Source: Stomoxys calcitrans (Eukaryota; Arthropoda; Insecta; Diptera; Muscidae). Taken from it: a stretch of DNA of 64,000 nt. The stretch covers positions 194,646,098 to 194,710,097 of the forward strand of contig NC_081552.1 of NCBI RefSeq assembly GCF_963082655.1, given 5' to 3'. The position numbers were made by a program, and so were the translations under genes. The notes below the pieces were generated by a model. It saw only the letters and a list, made by a program, of their open reading frames with translations, was not told where the DNA came from and ran no database searches. Positions 1 to 10,834 of this stretch are shown piece after piece (positions within the stretch are counted from its first letter, which is position 1; every line of letters begins with the position of its first letter).

Positions 1-381
1 CGATTCATGGAGTATTGTTTGCATTTATCGTATGACCTTAAATATCGGACTAGCCCTGGAAACCGCGATGTCTCTGCTAGAAACAACCAAGATCTTCACA
101 AAATGAGGCAGGAAGAGAAGAATCGAATCCAGTTGGAGTTTAAACAAAAGGGACTTATAATAGATAAACCTCTTTACGGATACGGAAGCACAAATGATGG
201 CAACTCGGCAAGGCGGTTTTTTGAGGACCCCGTATCGACATCTAAAATAACCGGTCTTGATGAACACTTGCTAAGACGATTCAAAGTGATTTTGGCTGTA
301 ATCAATAGCAAAAAGATGATAAATTCAACCAAATTTGAAGCTTATAGTAATGACACAAAAACTGGACTCGAATTTGGTTAA
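1..381 (+). pseudogene. Transib/RAG1-like transposase fragment (5' cut by window edge)
   Basis: The reading frame is already open at base 1 and ends with TAA at 379-381. The first in-frame ATG, at 7, is probably internal. The 126 visible residues include a basic stretch, then GYGSTNDGNSARRFFEDP and ITGLDEHLLRRFKVIL. I associate this TNDGN-ARRFF block with the C-terminal half of Transib/RAG1-core-like DDE transposases, just before the last catalytic acid. The frame ends before that final Glu region, and no continuation is obvious in other frames, so the copy looks broken. Support from context is an RSS-like terminus at 2012-2018. The family assignment is from memory; another cut-and-paste superfamily is possible. 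Confidence 0.5.
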
Positions 382-2011
382 AAAAAATGACAATGAATTT
401 TTTATGGGTAGGTTTTTTCACATTCATTGATACGGTGGATTTCCTGGGAATTCGACATAGCGAAACAGGTAACATTTGTCTGCATCAAATCTTAACACAA
501 ATATATATATATATGCAGGTATATTTCTAGGTTACTTTTTATTCAAAAATCATCAGCTTACATTAAAAATAGATGTAGGTACTATACAAACGCACGCCGA
601 TGCGAAGTGTTTTCGCTCTAAAACACATATTTTTATTCCAATTTTTTTAAACTTTGGCAGGAGACCTTTTTTTATTCTAACACATTTGTATTGTAAACCC
701 TGGGCAAATCTATCAATGTTTTAGTGTAGGCCCCATATAAGGTTCCATTTCACAAATAGACATTTTTATATAGAGTTTAATGAAGTGTAAATGAATTTTA
801 GAGTAGATAGAATCCGAGTTGAGAAATGTTTTATACATCGTTGGAAAGGTATGAAAATTTCCTTTACGATAAGGTATGTTGCGTAAATATGGCTATAGTG
901 TGTCATGTGCAATTAGGACAACAAAAACAAAATTTGGGAAATTCGACTTTTTTGAAAAATTGACTTTTTTATTGCCGGTTCCATAAAATGGAATAGAATA
1001 GAGATATTTCCATGATTCTTTTTGTGTTTTGTAGAAGAAGTGTTACCAAATAAAAGTTTATTTAACATCTTTGCAATAAAATGTGACGTAATACTTGTTT
1101 TTTAGCAATGAATATAGCACTACTTGAAAATTGACTTTTTTCAGTATTTTGATCGCTACGATCTCATTTATGGCTAGGATATGGCGAGACATACCTTAAA
1201 ATGTTGGGAACATTTTAAGCTTTCATTTAAGTTCAAAAAAAGCGAAAAAATCCCCGTGGAACTTTTTTTCCAGTGAGAAACTTTTGAAGTTTAGTAAAAA
1301 AATTGGCCATTTTGGTCTTAAGATAACGGTGTTGTTTGATATCGAAATTAGCCAAATTAGCACTTAAAACTTTTCTTAATACCTCGACTTTGTGAAAATG
1401 GAAAGAAATGATAATGCTTTGATGGCCAAAGTTTGCGAAAACTTAAAGGAAATGGGAGTATCTTTTTTGAAAAATTTTGCAATTTTTTGACAAAAAAAAT
1501 ATTTTTCATATTGAAAACGATGCCATTTTTAAACCGCCAAAGATATTCACGTGATTCCTTTTGTATTTTATGCACACATATGCTGGCATAATTTGTGTGA
1601 AGTATGAAGTTTATAGCTTTAAAATTGACGGAGTTATTTAAAAAACACTGAAAAAAACCAAGGCCAAATTTTCATATTTTAAAATTAAACAATTCATAAC
1701 TCCTTAACAGTACACGATGGCATGGTACTTTATGCATAAGTTTTTTAGATCTTGTCAAGCTCTTTCTCTAGAGTCCTAAATCATGTAAATCGGTTGAGTA
1801 GATCAAAAGTTATGGCCCCCAGAAGCTTGGAGAAGTCAAAAGTGGTCAACTTTCACACCCTGTAGCTCACCCTGTATTAAAGATATGGACCAACAACAGC
1901 ACTTTTCTGAAAGCCTATGTCCTCCTCTACAAATGTCTAGAACATTTTGTATGGCTAAAATCAACAGATAAAAAGTTGTAGACTTATTTCCAATTTTTTT
2001 GCCATTTGGCC
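382..2011. other. AT-rich non-coding stretch, possibly the 3' part of the Transib-like element
   Basis: I find no credible gene in these 1.6 kb. The sequence is strongly AT-rich with many A and T runs. It lacks the A, B and C repeat monomers seen elsewhere in the window. It runs without a visible break from the transposase-like fragment to a terminus-like sequence at 2012-2018, so it may be one decayed element. That continuity is inference. Confidence 0.35.
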
Positions 2012-2023
2012 CACTGTGCGTCG
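2012..2023 (-). repeat. Candidate Transib terminus (CACAGTG heptamer) with CGTCG target site
   Basis: Read on the minus strand from 2018 inward, the sequence is CACAGTGGGCCAAATGGC followed by seven A. CACAGTG equals the V(D)J heptamer and fits the CACWRTGG start known for Transib ends. An A-rich, nonamer-like block lies 11-12 bases further in. The five bases outside (2019-2023) are CGTCG, the kind of 5-bp CG-rich target duplication described for Transib. The opposite end lies outside the window, so neither the TSD pair nor the other TIR can be confirmed. Confidence 0.4.
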
Positions 2024-3600
2024 TGCTGCTGAACTGAGGCAGGTTTCTGTCGACGATCAATAAGATCATGGAAGAGACACTGAGCAGGTTGTTGCGATGG
2101 GGTACCAGAAATCGGTAGAAGACCAACCCAGGGAAGACGGAGCTGATGTTCTTCACGCGTAGATGTAAGATACGGGAGTTCAGACTCCCGTCATTGGACG
2201 GGATCACCCTGCAGCTGGCGAAGGAGTCGAAGTACCTTGCCATAGTCCTCGATTCGAAGCTGTCCTAAAAGAGTAACACCGAAGAAAGAAGCCGTAAGAC
2301 GCTGTGCGCTTTTTACTCCTGCAGAAGGATATTCGGATGGAAGTGAGGGGTAACCCCCAAGATGATTTCTAGATGTATACAGCCATCGTGAGACCAGTAC
2401 TGGCCTATGGTATGGTGGAATGCCCTAGAGAAGAGAACGCGTGCGAGGGAGTTCGAGAAGTTCCAGAGACTGGCCTGCGTCGGGGTCACAGGGGCGCTGA
2501 GATCCTCCCTGCATGTAGGCCTGGAGGCGATGTTGAATATGCAGCCCATTAAGACCTATATTCGGAACTGCGCCGACAGGGTCGCGCTTAGACTGAGAAA
2601 GCTCGGCATGCTGAACGAGGATGCTTGCGGCCAAAGTTCGATTCTGGGTGTTATGGATGCGGAGGGTCGACTGAGGAGGATCTCCGACTAACTGGCACCA
2701 GTTCCGGACTGGTGTGAGGGCATTCGCAATTCGTTTTCCTGGGAGGGATGAATGTAGAGCGAATGCTGCATTTAAGGAGGACGATCTACAAAGATGGAGT
2801 AAGGGACTGGATGGGAGTCTACTCTGATGCAATATGTCTCTGAGACTGCCGGACGAGTGTACGGTCTTTCAGGCAGAGGTCTGTGCCATCGCAGTGGCCC
2901 CAAGAGAAATTCTGATAAGGAACTTACCGCCCTGAAAACTCCGAATTTATGTGGACAGTATGGCGACACTCAAGGCCTTAGGGTCGAGGATGGTGGGGTC
3001 GAGATGTGTGGCGGATTGTTTGGGGTCCCTGAATAGGCTCCGGGCCCATGATATGGCGCTGACATGGGTTCCTGGGCATGAGGGGATTCCAGAGAACGAG
3101 AGGGCGGACGAGTGCGCCGGGCGGACCAGTCATCGGTTTTGCCTACGTGCCATTTTTCCAGCTACTGAACACAGTAGAGGGTATGGCAAGGGCGGTGTCG
3201 GTGGCGAGGTGGGACTCGGTGGATGGTGGCCGGACTGAAAAGGCGCTTTGGCTGGTCATCGACCGAAGAAGGACGAGGGAATTGCTGGCGTTCCATAGAA
3301 GGTCGATGAGTACCTTGAAAGGGGTCATAACCGGACACTGTGCCATAGGCAGCATGCTGGCGCCCAGGGGATAAAGCATAATGACTTCGGTAGGAGTTGC
3401 CTCGATGAGGATGAAGAGGAGACTATTGAGCGCTAGCTGTGATCAGAGTCTGCAGGTACGTAGGCTCTCCTCTCTGGGGAGCCGTTTCTTCTGTCATCTG
3501 GGTGAACTTGCGAACGTACCTCTGGCAGGTCTCCTGAGATTAGTTGAAGGAATAGGATGGTTCCAAAGGGGGCTACCATAAGCTCCGGCGTAGGTACATT
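2024..3600 (+). mobile_element. Decayed LINE: RT thumb, RNase H and C-terminal zinc-knuckle remnants
   Basis: This is a 5'-truncated non-LTR retrotransposon relic, readable only by switching frames. After an RT-thumb-like part (GKTELMFFTRR, then YLAIVLDSKLS) comes NALEKRTRAREFEKFQRLAC (2425-2484) and GVTGALRSS. An RNase H segment follows, with WVPGHEGIPENERADE near 3068-3115. The C-terminal end reads RRLSSLGSRFFCHLGELANV near 3450-3520. The catalytic YADD segment is missing, so the truncation lies within or after the RT palm. Several stops and frameshifts make it non-functional. The order RT, RNase H, knuckle fits I/R1/LOA-type insect LINEs; the clade is not resolved. Confidence 0.8.
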
Positions 3601-3629
3601 TGTGCTTGCGTGGGGATGGGCGGTTCTTT

Positions 3630-3795
3630 TCTTTGGACAGAAGTTTCACATAGGCATAGTACCTCACAAACGCTGCCAGCATTAGAAGGGGAAAACCACT
3701 ACTGAAAATTTTTTCTGATGGTCTCGCAGGGATTCGAAACCAGGCGTTCAGCGTCATAGGCGGATATGCAAACCAACGCGATACGGTGGCCTCAC
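3630..3795 (-). mobile_element. SINE type 1 copy (tRNA-derived), 3' truncated
   Basis: On the minus strand this matches the tRNA-derived SINE seen more completely at 50162 and 47870. It has the head with a B-box-like GGTTTCGAATCC, then the conserved part around 'ggtactatgcc'. The tail beyond about 3630 is missing. It sits at the 3' end of the preceding dead LINE. Confidence 0.75.
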
Positions 3796-3809
3796 TTATT
3801 CGTGTGTAC

Positions 3810-4150
3810 GAACGGGTAAAGCTAGCCGCTTGAACTTTTGCACAGATACTTCATATTGATGTAGGTCATTGGGAATTGCAAATGGGCCATATCGGTTCAG
3901 ATTTAGATATAGCTCCCATATAAACCCATCTCCCGATTTGACTTCTTGACTTCTTGAGCCCCCGGAAGTCGCAATTTTTGTCCGATTCGGCTGAAATGTT
4001 GCACATTGTGTTCTGTTATAACTTCCAACACCTGAGCCAAGTACGGTCTAAATAGGTCTATAACCAGATATAGCTCCCATATTTTAGCAGAATCCATGGT
4101 GGTGGGTTACCAAGATTCGTCCCGGCCGAATTTAGCACGCTTTTACTTGT
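3810..4150 (-). repeat. Family A (DINE-1-like) fragment with intact ACTTGTT end
   Basis: This minus-oriented fragment starts at 'gggtaaagctagccgcttg', so the hairpin head is lost. It carries about one and a half monomers and finishes 'ggccgaatttagcacgcttttacttgtt'-like at 4150. A plus-oriented A array follows directly. Confidence 0.8.
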
Positions 4151-4156
4151 TCTAAT

Positions 4157-4908
4157 TCATAACTTAAAATTTCAGATAAATCGGATAAAAATCGCGGCTT
4201 TTGAGGGCTTAAGAAGTCAAATCGGGCGATTAGTTTATATGGGAGCTATATCATGCTCTTGACCGATTTGGACCGTTATTGAGAGCCATAACAGAACCGT
4301 TCATGAAAAATGTCAGCCAAATCAGGCAAAAATTGCGGCTTGTAAGGACTCAAGAAGTCAAATCGGGAGATCGGTTTATACACAGAACACCGCATACAAA
4401 ATTTCAGCCAAATCAGATGAAAATTGTGGCTTCCAGGGGCTCAAGAAGTCAAATCGGGAGATCGGTTTATATGGGAGCTATATCAGGTTATCGATCGATT
4501 TGGACCGTACTTGGCTCAGTTGTTGGAAATCATAACAGAACACTACGCACAAAACTTCAACTAAATCGAACAAAAATTGCGGCTTGTAAGGGCTTAAGAA
4601 GTCAAATCGGAAGATCGGTTTATATGGAAGCTATATCAAAAGCTGAACCGATATGGTTATTTTGCAATCCCCAACGACTTACATCAATATTAGGTATCTG
4701 TGCAAAATTTAAGCGGCTAGTTTTACCCGTTCGACCGCTATCGTGATTTCGACAGACGGTCGGACGGACGGACATGGCTATTTCGACTCAGAAAGTTGAT
4801 ACGATCAAGAATAAATATACTTTATGGGGTCCTAGATCAATATTTGGAGGTGTTACAAACGGAATGACTAAATTAGTGTACCCCCATCCTTTGGTGGTGG
4901 GATAAAAA
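4157..4908 (+). repeat. Family A array with head at its 3' end
   Basis: Plus-oriented monomers (repeated GATCGGTTTATA and GGGAGCTATATCA) lead to the microsatellite 'gacggtcggacggacggaca' (about 4753-4772). The conserved head region follows ('gatcaagaataaatatacttt'), closing with the hairpin 'cccccatcctttggtggtgg'. The 5' end is truncated. Confidence 0.85.
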
Positions 4909-4952
4909 TGCACAAATTTATAATATCCTCTAACACAGTGGTGGTGTAGGAT

Positions 4953-5118
4953 ATAATAAGATATTGATAGTATTTGGTATATATAACTTCTCTCCTATCT
5001 CACGCTCAGTTACATGACGATCCAATTCGATTAATGCTTAAAATTTGTCAACGCCGACTATATGAAAAATCAGCAATTACTTTTTGGGCAACCCAATAAT
5101 AAGATATTGATAGTATTT
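4953..5118. repeat. 23-bp direct repeats flanking a half MITE
   Basis: The sequence ATAATAAGATATTGATAGTA plus TTT occurs at 4953-4975 and again at 5096-5118. Between the copies, 5041-5095 matches the right half of the MITE at 60072-60307, including its terminus 'ttgggcaaccca'. The left half of that MITE is absent. Confidence 0.75.
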
Positions 5119-5660
5119 ACTCTCATTGAACTGAATCTTAGCATAAATAGCTGATTGCTCCTAAAACAAATGTAAACAAAACAGCATGCTGTTGAAAATT
5201 CAAAATTTAACATAAAATCCACAACATTGGACTGGAATGTCTAATTCACCATTTTCACCACCAAAAACAAACCGTTCGCTTGATTAGTTATGATAACATT
5301 ATGCTGTTTGTTTCCAACCTCTGGCATTTCCCCTGTTTAAAGAACACTTATGCTATTAACAGGTCATGCGCACAATGATGCATGTTAACACACACACACA
5401 CACCAATTTCATTCAAATCAAAAACTGTTAATTTATACAGATGCACTACACATACAAACAAACATGTGTGCTTTGCACGCATGTTAACTAAAAACATGGT
5501 ACAACAAGGCTCACCATTAACATCAAAACAATGTTAAATTACATACGTAGTGGCACTGTAGAACCTGTGAAAAACAGCGCGCGCAATGTACAACCGAAAT
5601 ATGTCTTTAAATGTTATTCGCACATTGCTCTTAAAGCAGTAGTTGTTTGGAAGAAGGAGT
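5119..5660. other. Low-copy AT-rich sequence with a short (CA)n run
   Basis: No gene or known repeat is visible. A (CA)n tract lies near 5389-5403. The rest is AT-rich and has no family A, B or C monomers. Confidence 0.5.
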
Positions 5661-5662
5661 AA

Positions 5663-5885
5663 GAGGCCATCGTGGCGCAGAGGTTCAGATATCCCCCTAT
5701 GACCACGAACGCCTGGGTTCAAATGCCGGCTTGAACATCAGAAAAATTTGCAGCGGTGGTTATGCTCTTACTAATGCTGGCTTCATTTGAGAGGCATCCT
5801 GCCATGTTTTAAACCTTCTCTACCCGGTGGTGTCGCTTTGCGGCACGCCCTTTGGGCTCGGCATAAAAAAGGAGGCCCCCTATTA
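5663..5885 (+). mobile_element. SINE type 1 copy (tRNA-derived)
   Basis: The head is 'gaggccatcgtggcgcagagg' (A box GGCGCAGAGG), followed by the B-box-like GGTTCAAATGCC. The body with 'gaggcatcctgccatg' and 'gtcgctttgcggcacgcc' comes next, then 'ggaggccccctatta'. It is diverged from the 50162 copy but collinear with it. Confidence 0.8.
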
Positions 5886-6206
5886 CATTTATTACTTTAT
5901 GTTAAATAACCCGAAATTCATTCATATGTAGAGTGCACATGTTGCTATGTTACTTTTTGCCATGCAATGTTCTGGGATGTTGTTAAAGTAACAGATGTTA
6001 AATTAGTGTTTCTCCCTTTAGGAACAGCTACCCCTGCAGGAGAACTTGCTGTTGCTAACATTGTTATTGGTAAGTAGGAGAAAAAAATTAATAATATTAA
6101 CATTTTCAGAAGAGTCTGTCATTACCATTTGTATCAAATTTAAACCAATGTTAGCTTTAACAGTGCTTAAGTAAAATTTCTTTAATAAAATTGAACTCTA
6201 AAATCA
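5886..6206. other. Low-copy AT-rich spacer
   Basis: Nothing recognisable: no extended ORF, no family monomers and no clear terminal repeats. Confidence 0.45.
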
Positions 6207-6410
6207 CTTTTTTATACCCACCACCAAAGGATGGGGGTATGTTCATTTTGTCATTCTGTTTGCAACACATCGAAATATCCAGTTCTGACCCTATAAAGTA
6301 TATATATTTTTGATCAGCGTAAAAATCTAAGACGATCCGTCCGTCTGTCTGTTGATATCACGCTACAGTCTTAAAAAAAAGATATTGAGCTGAAAATGTG
6401 CACCGATCCT

Positions 6411-6532
6411 TTTTTATACCCTCCACCATAGGATGGGGGTATACTAATTTCGTCATTCTGTTTGTAACACCTCGAAATATGCGTCTGAGACCCCATAAAG
6501 TGCATATATTCTTGATCGTCATGTCATTTTAA
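6411..6532 (-). repeat. Family A head (first insertion in the nest)
   Basis: The head runs 'tttttataccctccaccatagg', then 'cccataaagtgcatatattcttgatcgtcatgtcatttt'. It matches other A heads until 6532, where LINE sequence begins instead of the expected 'gtcgatctagcc'. Confidence 0.85.
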
Positions 6533-8599
6533 ATGCTACTGCTGAAATGATTGAGAAGATAATTTTAAATGGAATGAAGACATTTATTCCAGTTAAGACT
6601 ATAACGCGCAAAATCAGACGACAAAAGTTGGTCTAACCAGACATGCAGAGATGCTGTCAGATCGAAACAGGGTTGCATTCAGGAACTGGGGCTTGTATAA
6701 AAATGCCAATACTGAACTGCTGCGCAAGCAAGCAAGATCTTCGTGTGCCAATGTGCTTAGGCGCGAAAAATTTCTTTACGAACAGCGTCTGCGTACTAAG
6801 GTCCTTGCTTCTACACTAGGAAGTAAGAGCTTTTGGTCGTTCGTGAAAAGAGTAAAGGGTAGTTCTTCATCTATTCCAACTCTTGTTAAGGATGATCAAA
6901 CGTTCACTGAGCCCGTTTGATAAGGCTAACCTGTTGGCTGATATATTTGCAGGGAACTCTTCCCTGCTGGATAGCTATCAACCACTCCCCTCAATCGAAA
7001 ATGTTTCTGGCATCATGCCCCAAATATTTTTTCCAACTCGTGCAGTTTAAAGGGTTATTGAAAATCTAGACGTAAATAAATTCCCGGGTCCGAATGGCAT
7101 ATCAACACTTGTCTTACGCAAGTGCTCTTCGACGCTCGCTCGCCCATTACGCAACCTTTTCAATCTTGCCCACCGTGCGGGAGTCTTCCCGGCGCGTTGG
7201 AAGGTTGCGAACGTTCAGCCAATACCCAAGAAGAGTGAGGCAAGCAACCCTGCGAGTTATCGGCCATTTGCGATATGCTCCGCTCTCTCCAAGGTCACCA
7301 TCTCGTGAGGTATTTAGAGTCTAATGGCCTTCTTTGCGACCAACAGTATGGGTTTCGCAGAAATCGCTCTACGGATGACCTCATGACACTTCTGTCGGAA
7401 CGTTGGAGTCGCTCAATTCACCAGTTTGGTGAGAGTAAGGTTGTGGCTCTGGATATCTCCAAGGTATTGGATAGGGTCTGGCACGGTACACTACTATCAA
7501 AGCTTGTCGCATTTGGCTTAATCGGTAATGGCTTCGTTCGCTTTATTTCCAGCTTTCTCAGAGATCGCACTATTCGAGTCGTTATAGATGGGTTCTCATT
7601 CAATGAGCGCAAATTGACCGCAGGTGTAACCCAGGGTTCTGTTCTTTCTCCTTCTCTTCCAGACATCGAATCCGATCTACTCATTTGCGGATGACACTAA
7701 TCTCTGCCATTCGTACTCATTCCACCATAGGCCAAGTCTTCAAGAGATTGAGGACAAGAGGCGGGTTATGGACGCTACACTCTGCCAGGATTTGCTGGCC
7801 ATTTCTGAGTGGGGTCGAATGAATTGAGTAGATTTTAATGCACGGAAGACTCAGTGCTGCTTGTTGTCACCCAAACGATTCGCTGACCCATTACGATCAT
7901 CTTTGTCTATCTACGGTGTAGATGTTGAGCAATCAGAAGCTCTTGATGTTCTGGGCATGAAAATAGAAAGTGATGTCCGGTAGGCTAAACATGTATTAGA
8001 AGTGTCGAAAGAAGCATTCAAGTGTTTAGACTTCCCTAAACGGTGTAAGGATTAATTCACTCCGCCTGATCTTCTTAGCATCTACACCATTTTCATAAGG
8101 CCGGAGCTTCAAAATCATCCCTGGAGCTACTGGACCGTGTACAGAGGAGAGCGATGGCGTTGTTGTTGTTGTAGTAGCAGTGTGTGGTACGCTGAGTGGG
8201 CAGCCCTTGCCGATGAAGGAATTCATCGGGTCAATCCGGTACATACAACCGGCTGCCATGGGATGGCGTTGATTGGGGACAGTGGGGTATCCAACTCTAT
8301 TGCCTCCCTTCATCATCGTCGCAATGTGGGTTGTTTGGCGCTGTTCTAGCGATACTTTCATGGTGTGTGTTCGTCTGATATTCGTCTTCTTATTCTCCTG
8401 ATGTAAGAATGTATGTCAGGAATACTAGACATTCCAGGAACTCACACCCGTTTGTAATTGATTGGCCAGCGGACCGCACAATGCATTATAGAGTGAATTC
8501 TTATTTCGCCCGAACCGTTCGTATGTGGAATCGACTTCCGGCTAATGTTTTTCCCACCCACTTTGACATCCAAAGATTTAAGACAAATGTCAATAAGCA
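6533..8599 (+). mobile_element. 5'-truncated, broken LINE with reverse transcriptase
   Basis: Frames carry RT blocks FPGPNGIS and GVFPARWKVANVQPIPKKS (7085-7230), CDQQYGFRRNRSTDDLM (7336-7386), VALDISKVLDRVWHGTLLSK and LTAGVTQGSVLSPS. FADDTNLCHS, the catalytic motif, is intact but sits in a shifted frame after a small deletion near 7660. The C-terminal part includes VRMWNRLPANVFPTHFDIQR (8520-8578). The body contains stops, frameshifts and a SINE insertion at 8163-8261. The C-terminal WNRLP block without RNase H separates it from the other LINEs in the window and recalls CR1/Jockey-group elements; clade uncertain. Confidence 0.8.
8163..8261 (-). mobile_element. 99-bp SINE-like insertion with 10-bp TSD
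   Basis: The insertion is flanked by gatggcgttg at 8153-8162 and 8262-8271. On the minus strand it begins CCCATGGCAGCCGGTTGTAT and ends in a CAA-rich tail. The flanking LINE codons rejoin in frame if one duplicate is removed. I recall similar short CAA-tailed repeats in fly genomes, but I cannot name the family. Confidence 0.75.
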
Positions 8600-8656
8600 C
8601 GACAAATGCGATCCATGGTGGAGGGTATATAAGATTCAGCCCGGCCGAACTTAGCA
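8600..8656 (-). repeat. Family A 3' end (closes the first nested insertion)
   Basis: The sequence 'cgacaaatgcgatccatggtgg', 'gggtatataagattcagc', 'ccggccgaacttagca' is the standard A end. The final 'cgcttttacttgtt' is missing. It directly follows the LINE. Confidence 0.8.
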
Positions 8657-9718
8657 GGTTTAATGCAGGTTAAGTTCGAAGATGGGCTTTATCAGACTAT
8701 ATCTTGATATAGCCACCATATAGACCTATCCGACGATTTAGGGTCTTAGGCCCATTAAAGGCATATTTATTATCCGATTTTGCTAAAATTTGGGACAGTG
8801 AGTTGTGTTAGACCCTTCGACATTCCTCTTCAATTTGGCTCAGATCGGTCCAGATTTGGATATAGCTGCCATATAGACCGATCTCTCGATTAGACGCTTT
8901 GGGCCCTAAAAAGGAGCATTTATTGTCCGCTTTCCCCGAAATTTGGGACAGAGAGTTGTGTTACACTCTTCGACATCTATCTGCAATTTGGACCAGATCG
9001 GTACAGATTTCTATATAGCTGCCATATAGACCGATCTCTCGATTTAAGGTTTTGGGCCCATAAAAGGCGCATTTATTGCCCGATTTCGCTGAAATTTTGG
9101 ACAGTGGTTTAAATTAAGCCTCTCGATATATTTCTGCAATTTGGTTTAGATCGATCAAGATTTGAATATAGCTGCCATATAGACCGATCTCTCAACTTAA
9201 GGTTTTGGGCCCATAAAAGGCGCAATTTTTGCCCGATTTTGCCGAAATTCGGCACAGTGAGTTGTGTTAGCCCTCTTCAATTTGGCTCAGATCGGTTCAG
9301 ATTTGGATATAGCTGCCATATAGACCGATCTCTCGATATAAAGTTTTGGGCCCATAATAGACGCATTTATTGTCCGATTTCCCTGAAATTTGGGACAGTG
9401 GTTTGCGTTAGGCTCTTCAACAACTTTCTACAATTTGGCCCAGATCGGTTCAGATTTGGATATGGCTGCCATATAGACCGATCCCTCGATTCAAAGTTTT
9501 GAACCCATAAATGGTGCATTTATTGTCCGATTTCGCCGAAACTTTTGGGACAGGGAGTTGTGTTAGGCCCTTCGACAGCCCTCTTTATTTTGGCCTAGTT
9601 CGGTTCAGATTTGGATATAGCTTCCATATAAACCGTTCTCAGGACCATCCTTGTTCGGTTCCGAGAAGCATTCATTTTTGCTGGTTTGACAGAAGTTGAA
9701 GTAGAATAATTCAACTAG

Positions 9719-10834
9719 TTTTTTTTTATACCCTCCACCATAGGATGGCGGTATACTAATTTCGTCATTCTGTTTGTAACTCCTCGATATATTCGTCTAA
9801 GACCCCATAAAGTATATAAATTTTTGATGGTCATGACATTTTAAGTCGATCTAGCCTTGTTCGTCCGTCTGTCCGTCCGTCCGTCTGTCTATCGAAAGCC
9901 CGCTAAAGCTATCCGCTATCCGCTTGAAGTTTTGCACAAATACTTCTTATTAGTGTAGGTCGAATGGGATTGTAAATGAGCCATATCGGTGTTTGATGTT
10001 TTGATATAGCTGCCATATAAACCGATCTGGGATCTTGACTTCTTGAGCCACTAGAGGATGCAATTCTTATCCGATTTGGTTGAAATTTTGCATCAGGTGT
10101 TTTCTTATGATTTACAACAACTGTGTTGAGTATGGTTCAAATCCGTCCATAACCCGATATAGCTATCATATAAACCGATCTGGGGTCTTGGCTTCTTGAG
10201 CCCTCTAGAGGTCGCAATTCCTATCCGATTTTGCTGAAATTTTGCATGACACGTTTCGATATGACTTTCAATAACTGTGCCAAGTATGGTTCAAATCGGT
10301 CCATAACCTGATATAGCTGCCATATATTTCGATCTTCAATCTGGACTTCTTTACCCACTAGAGGGCGCAATTCCTATCCGATTTTGTTGAAATTTTGCAT
10401 GAGTTGTTTTGTTATGACTTTCAACAACTGTGTGCCAAATATGGTTCAAATCGGTCAATAACCTGATATAGCTGTCATATAAACCGATCTGGGGTTTTGA
10501 CTTCTTGAGCCTCAAGAAGGCCTAATTTTATTCGAATTGGCTGAAATTTTGTACAACGGCTTCTTTCATGACCTCCAACATACGTGTCAAATATGGTCTG
10601 AATCGGTCTTTAGCCTGATACAGCCTCCCTATAAACAGGCTCAATTCTTATTCGATTTGACTGAGATTTTACACATATACTTCTACTGTGTCTCCAATAT
10701 TCGATTCAATTAGCAAAGCAATTCTTTTCTTTTATTCTTTGTTTATCTTAAAAGAGATACCGGGAAAGAACTCGACTATGGTGGAGGGTATATAAGATTC
10801 GGCCCGGCCGAGCATAGCACGCTTTTACTTGTTT
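9719..10834 (-). repeat. Complete family A element (reference copy)
   Basis: This is a full-length copy of about 1.1 kb. It has head hairpin 'tataccctccaccatagg...cggtata', the conserved block 'cataaagtatataaatttttgatgg', and the microsatellite 'gtccgtctgtccgtccgtcc' (about 9861-9892). About five 153-bp-class monomers follow, then the end block 'gggtatataagattcggccc' and the terminus 'cacgcttttacttgtt' at 10834. The layout (subterminal inverted repeat, microsatellite, internal repeats) is that of Drosophila DINE-1. No coding capacity is seen. Confidence 0.85.

Noticed and set aside
4953..5118. Solo LTR or small retroelement flanked by direct repeats
   Set aside because: The direct repeats are only 23 bp and enclose a partial MITE; no primer-binding site or polypurine tract.
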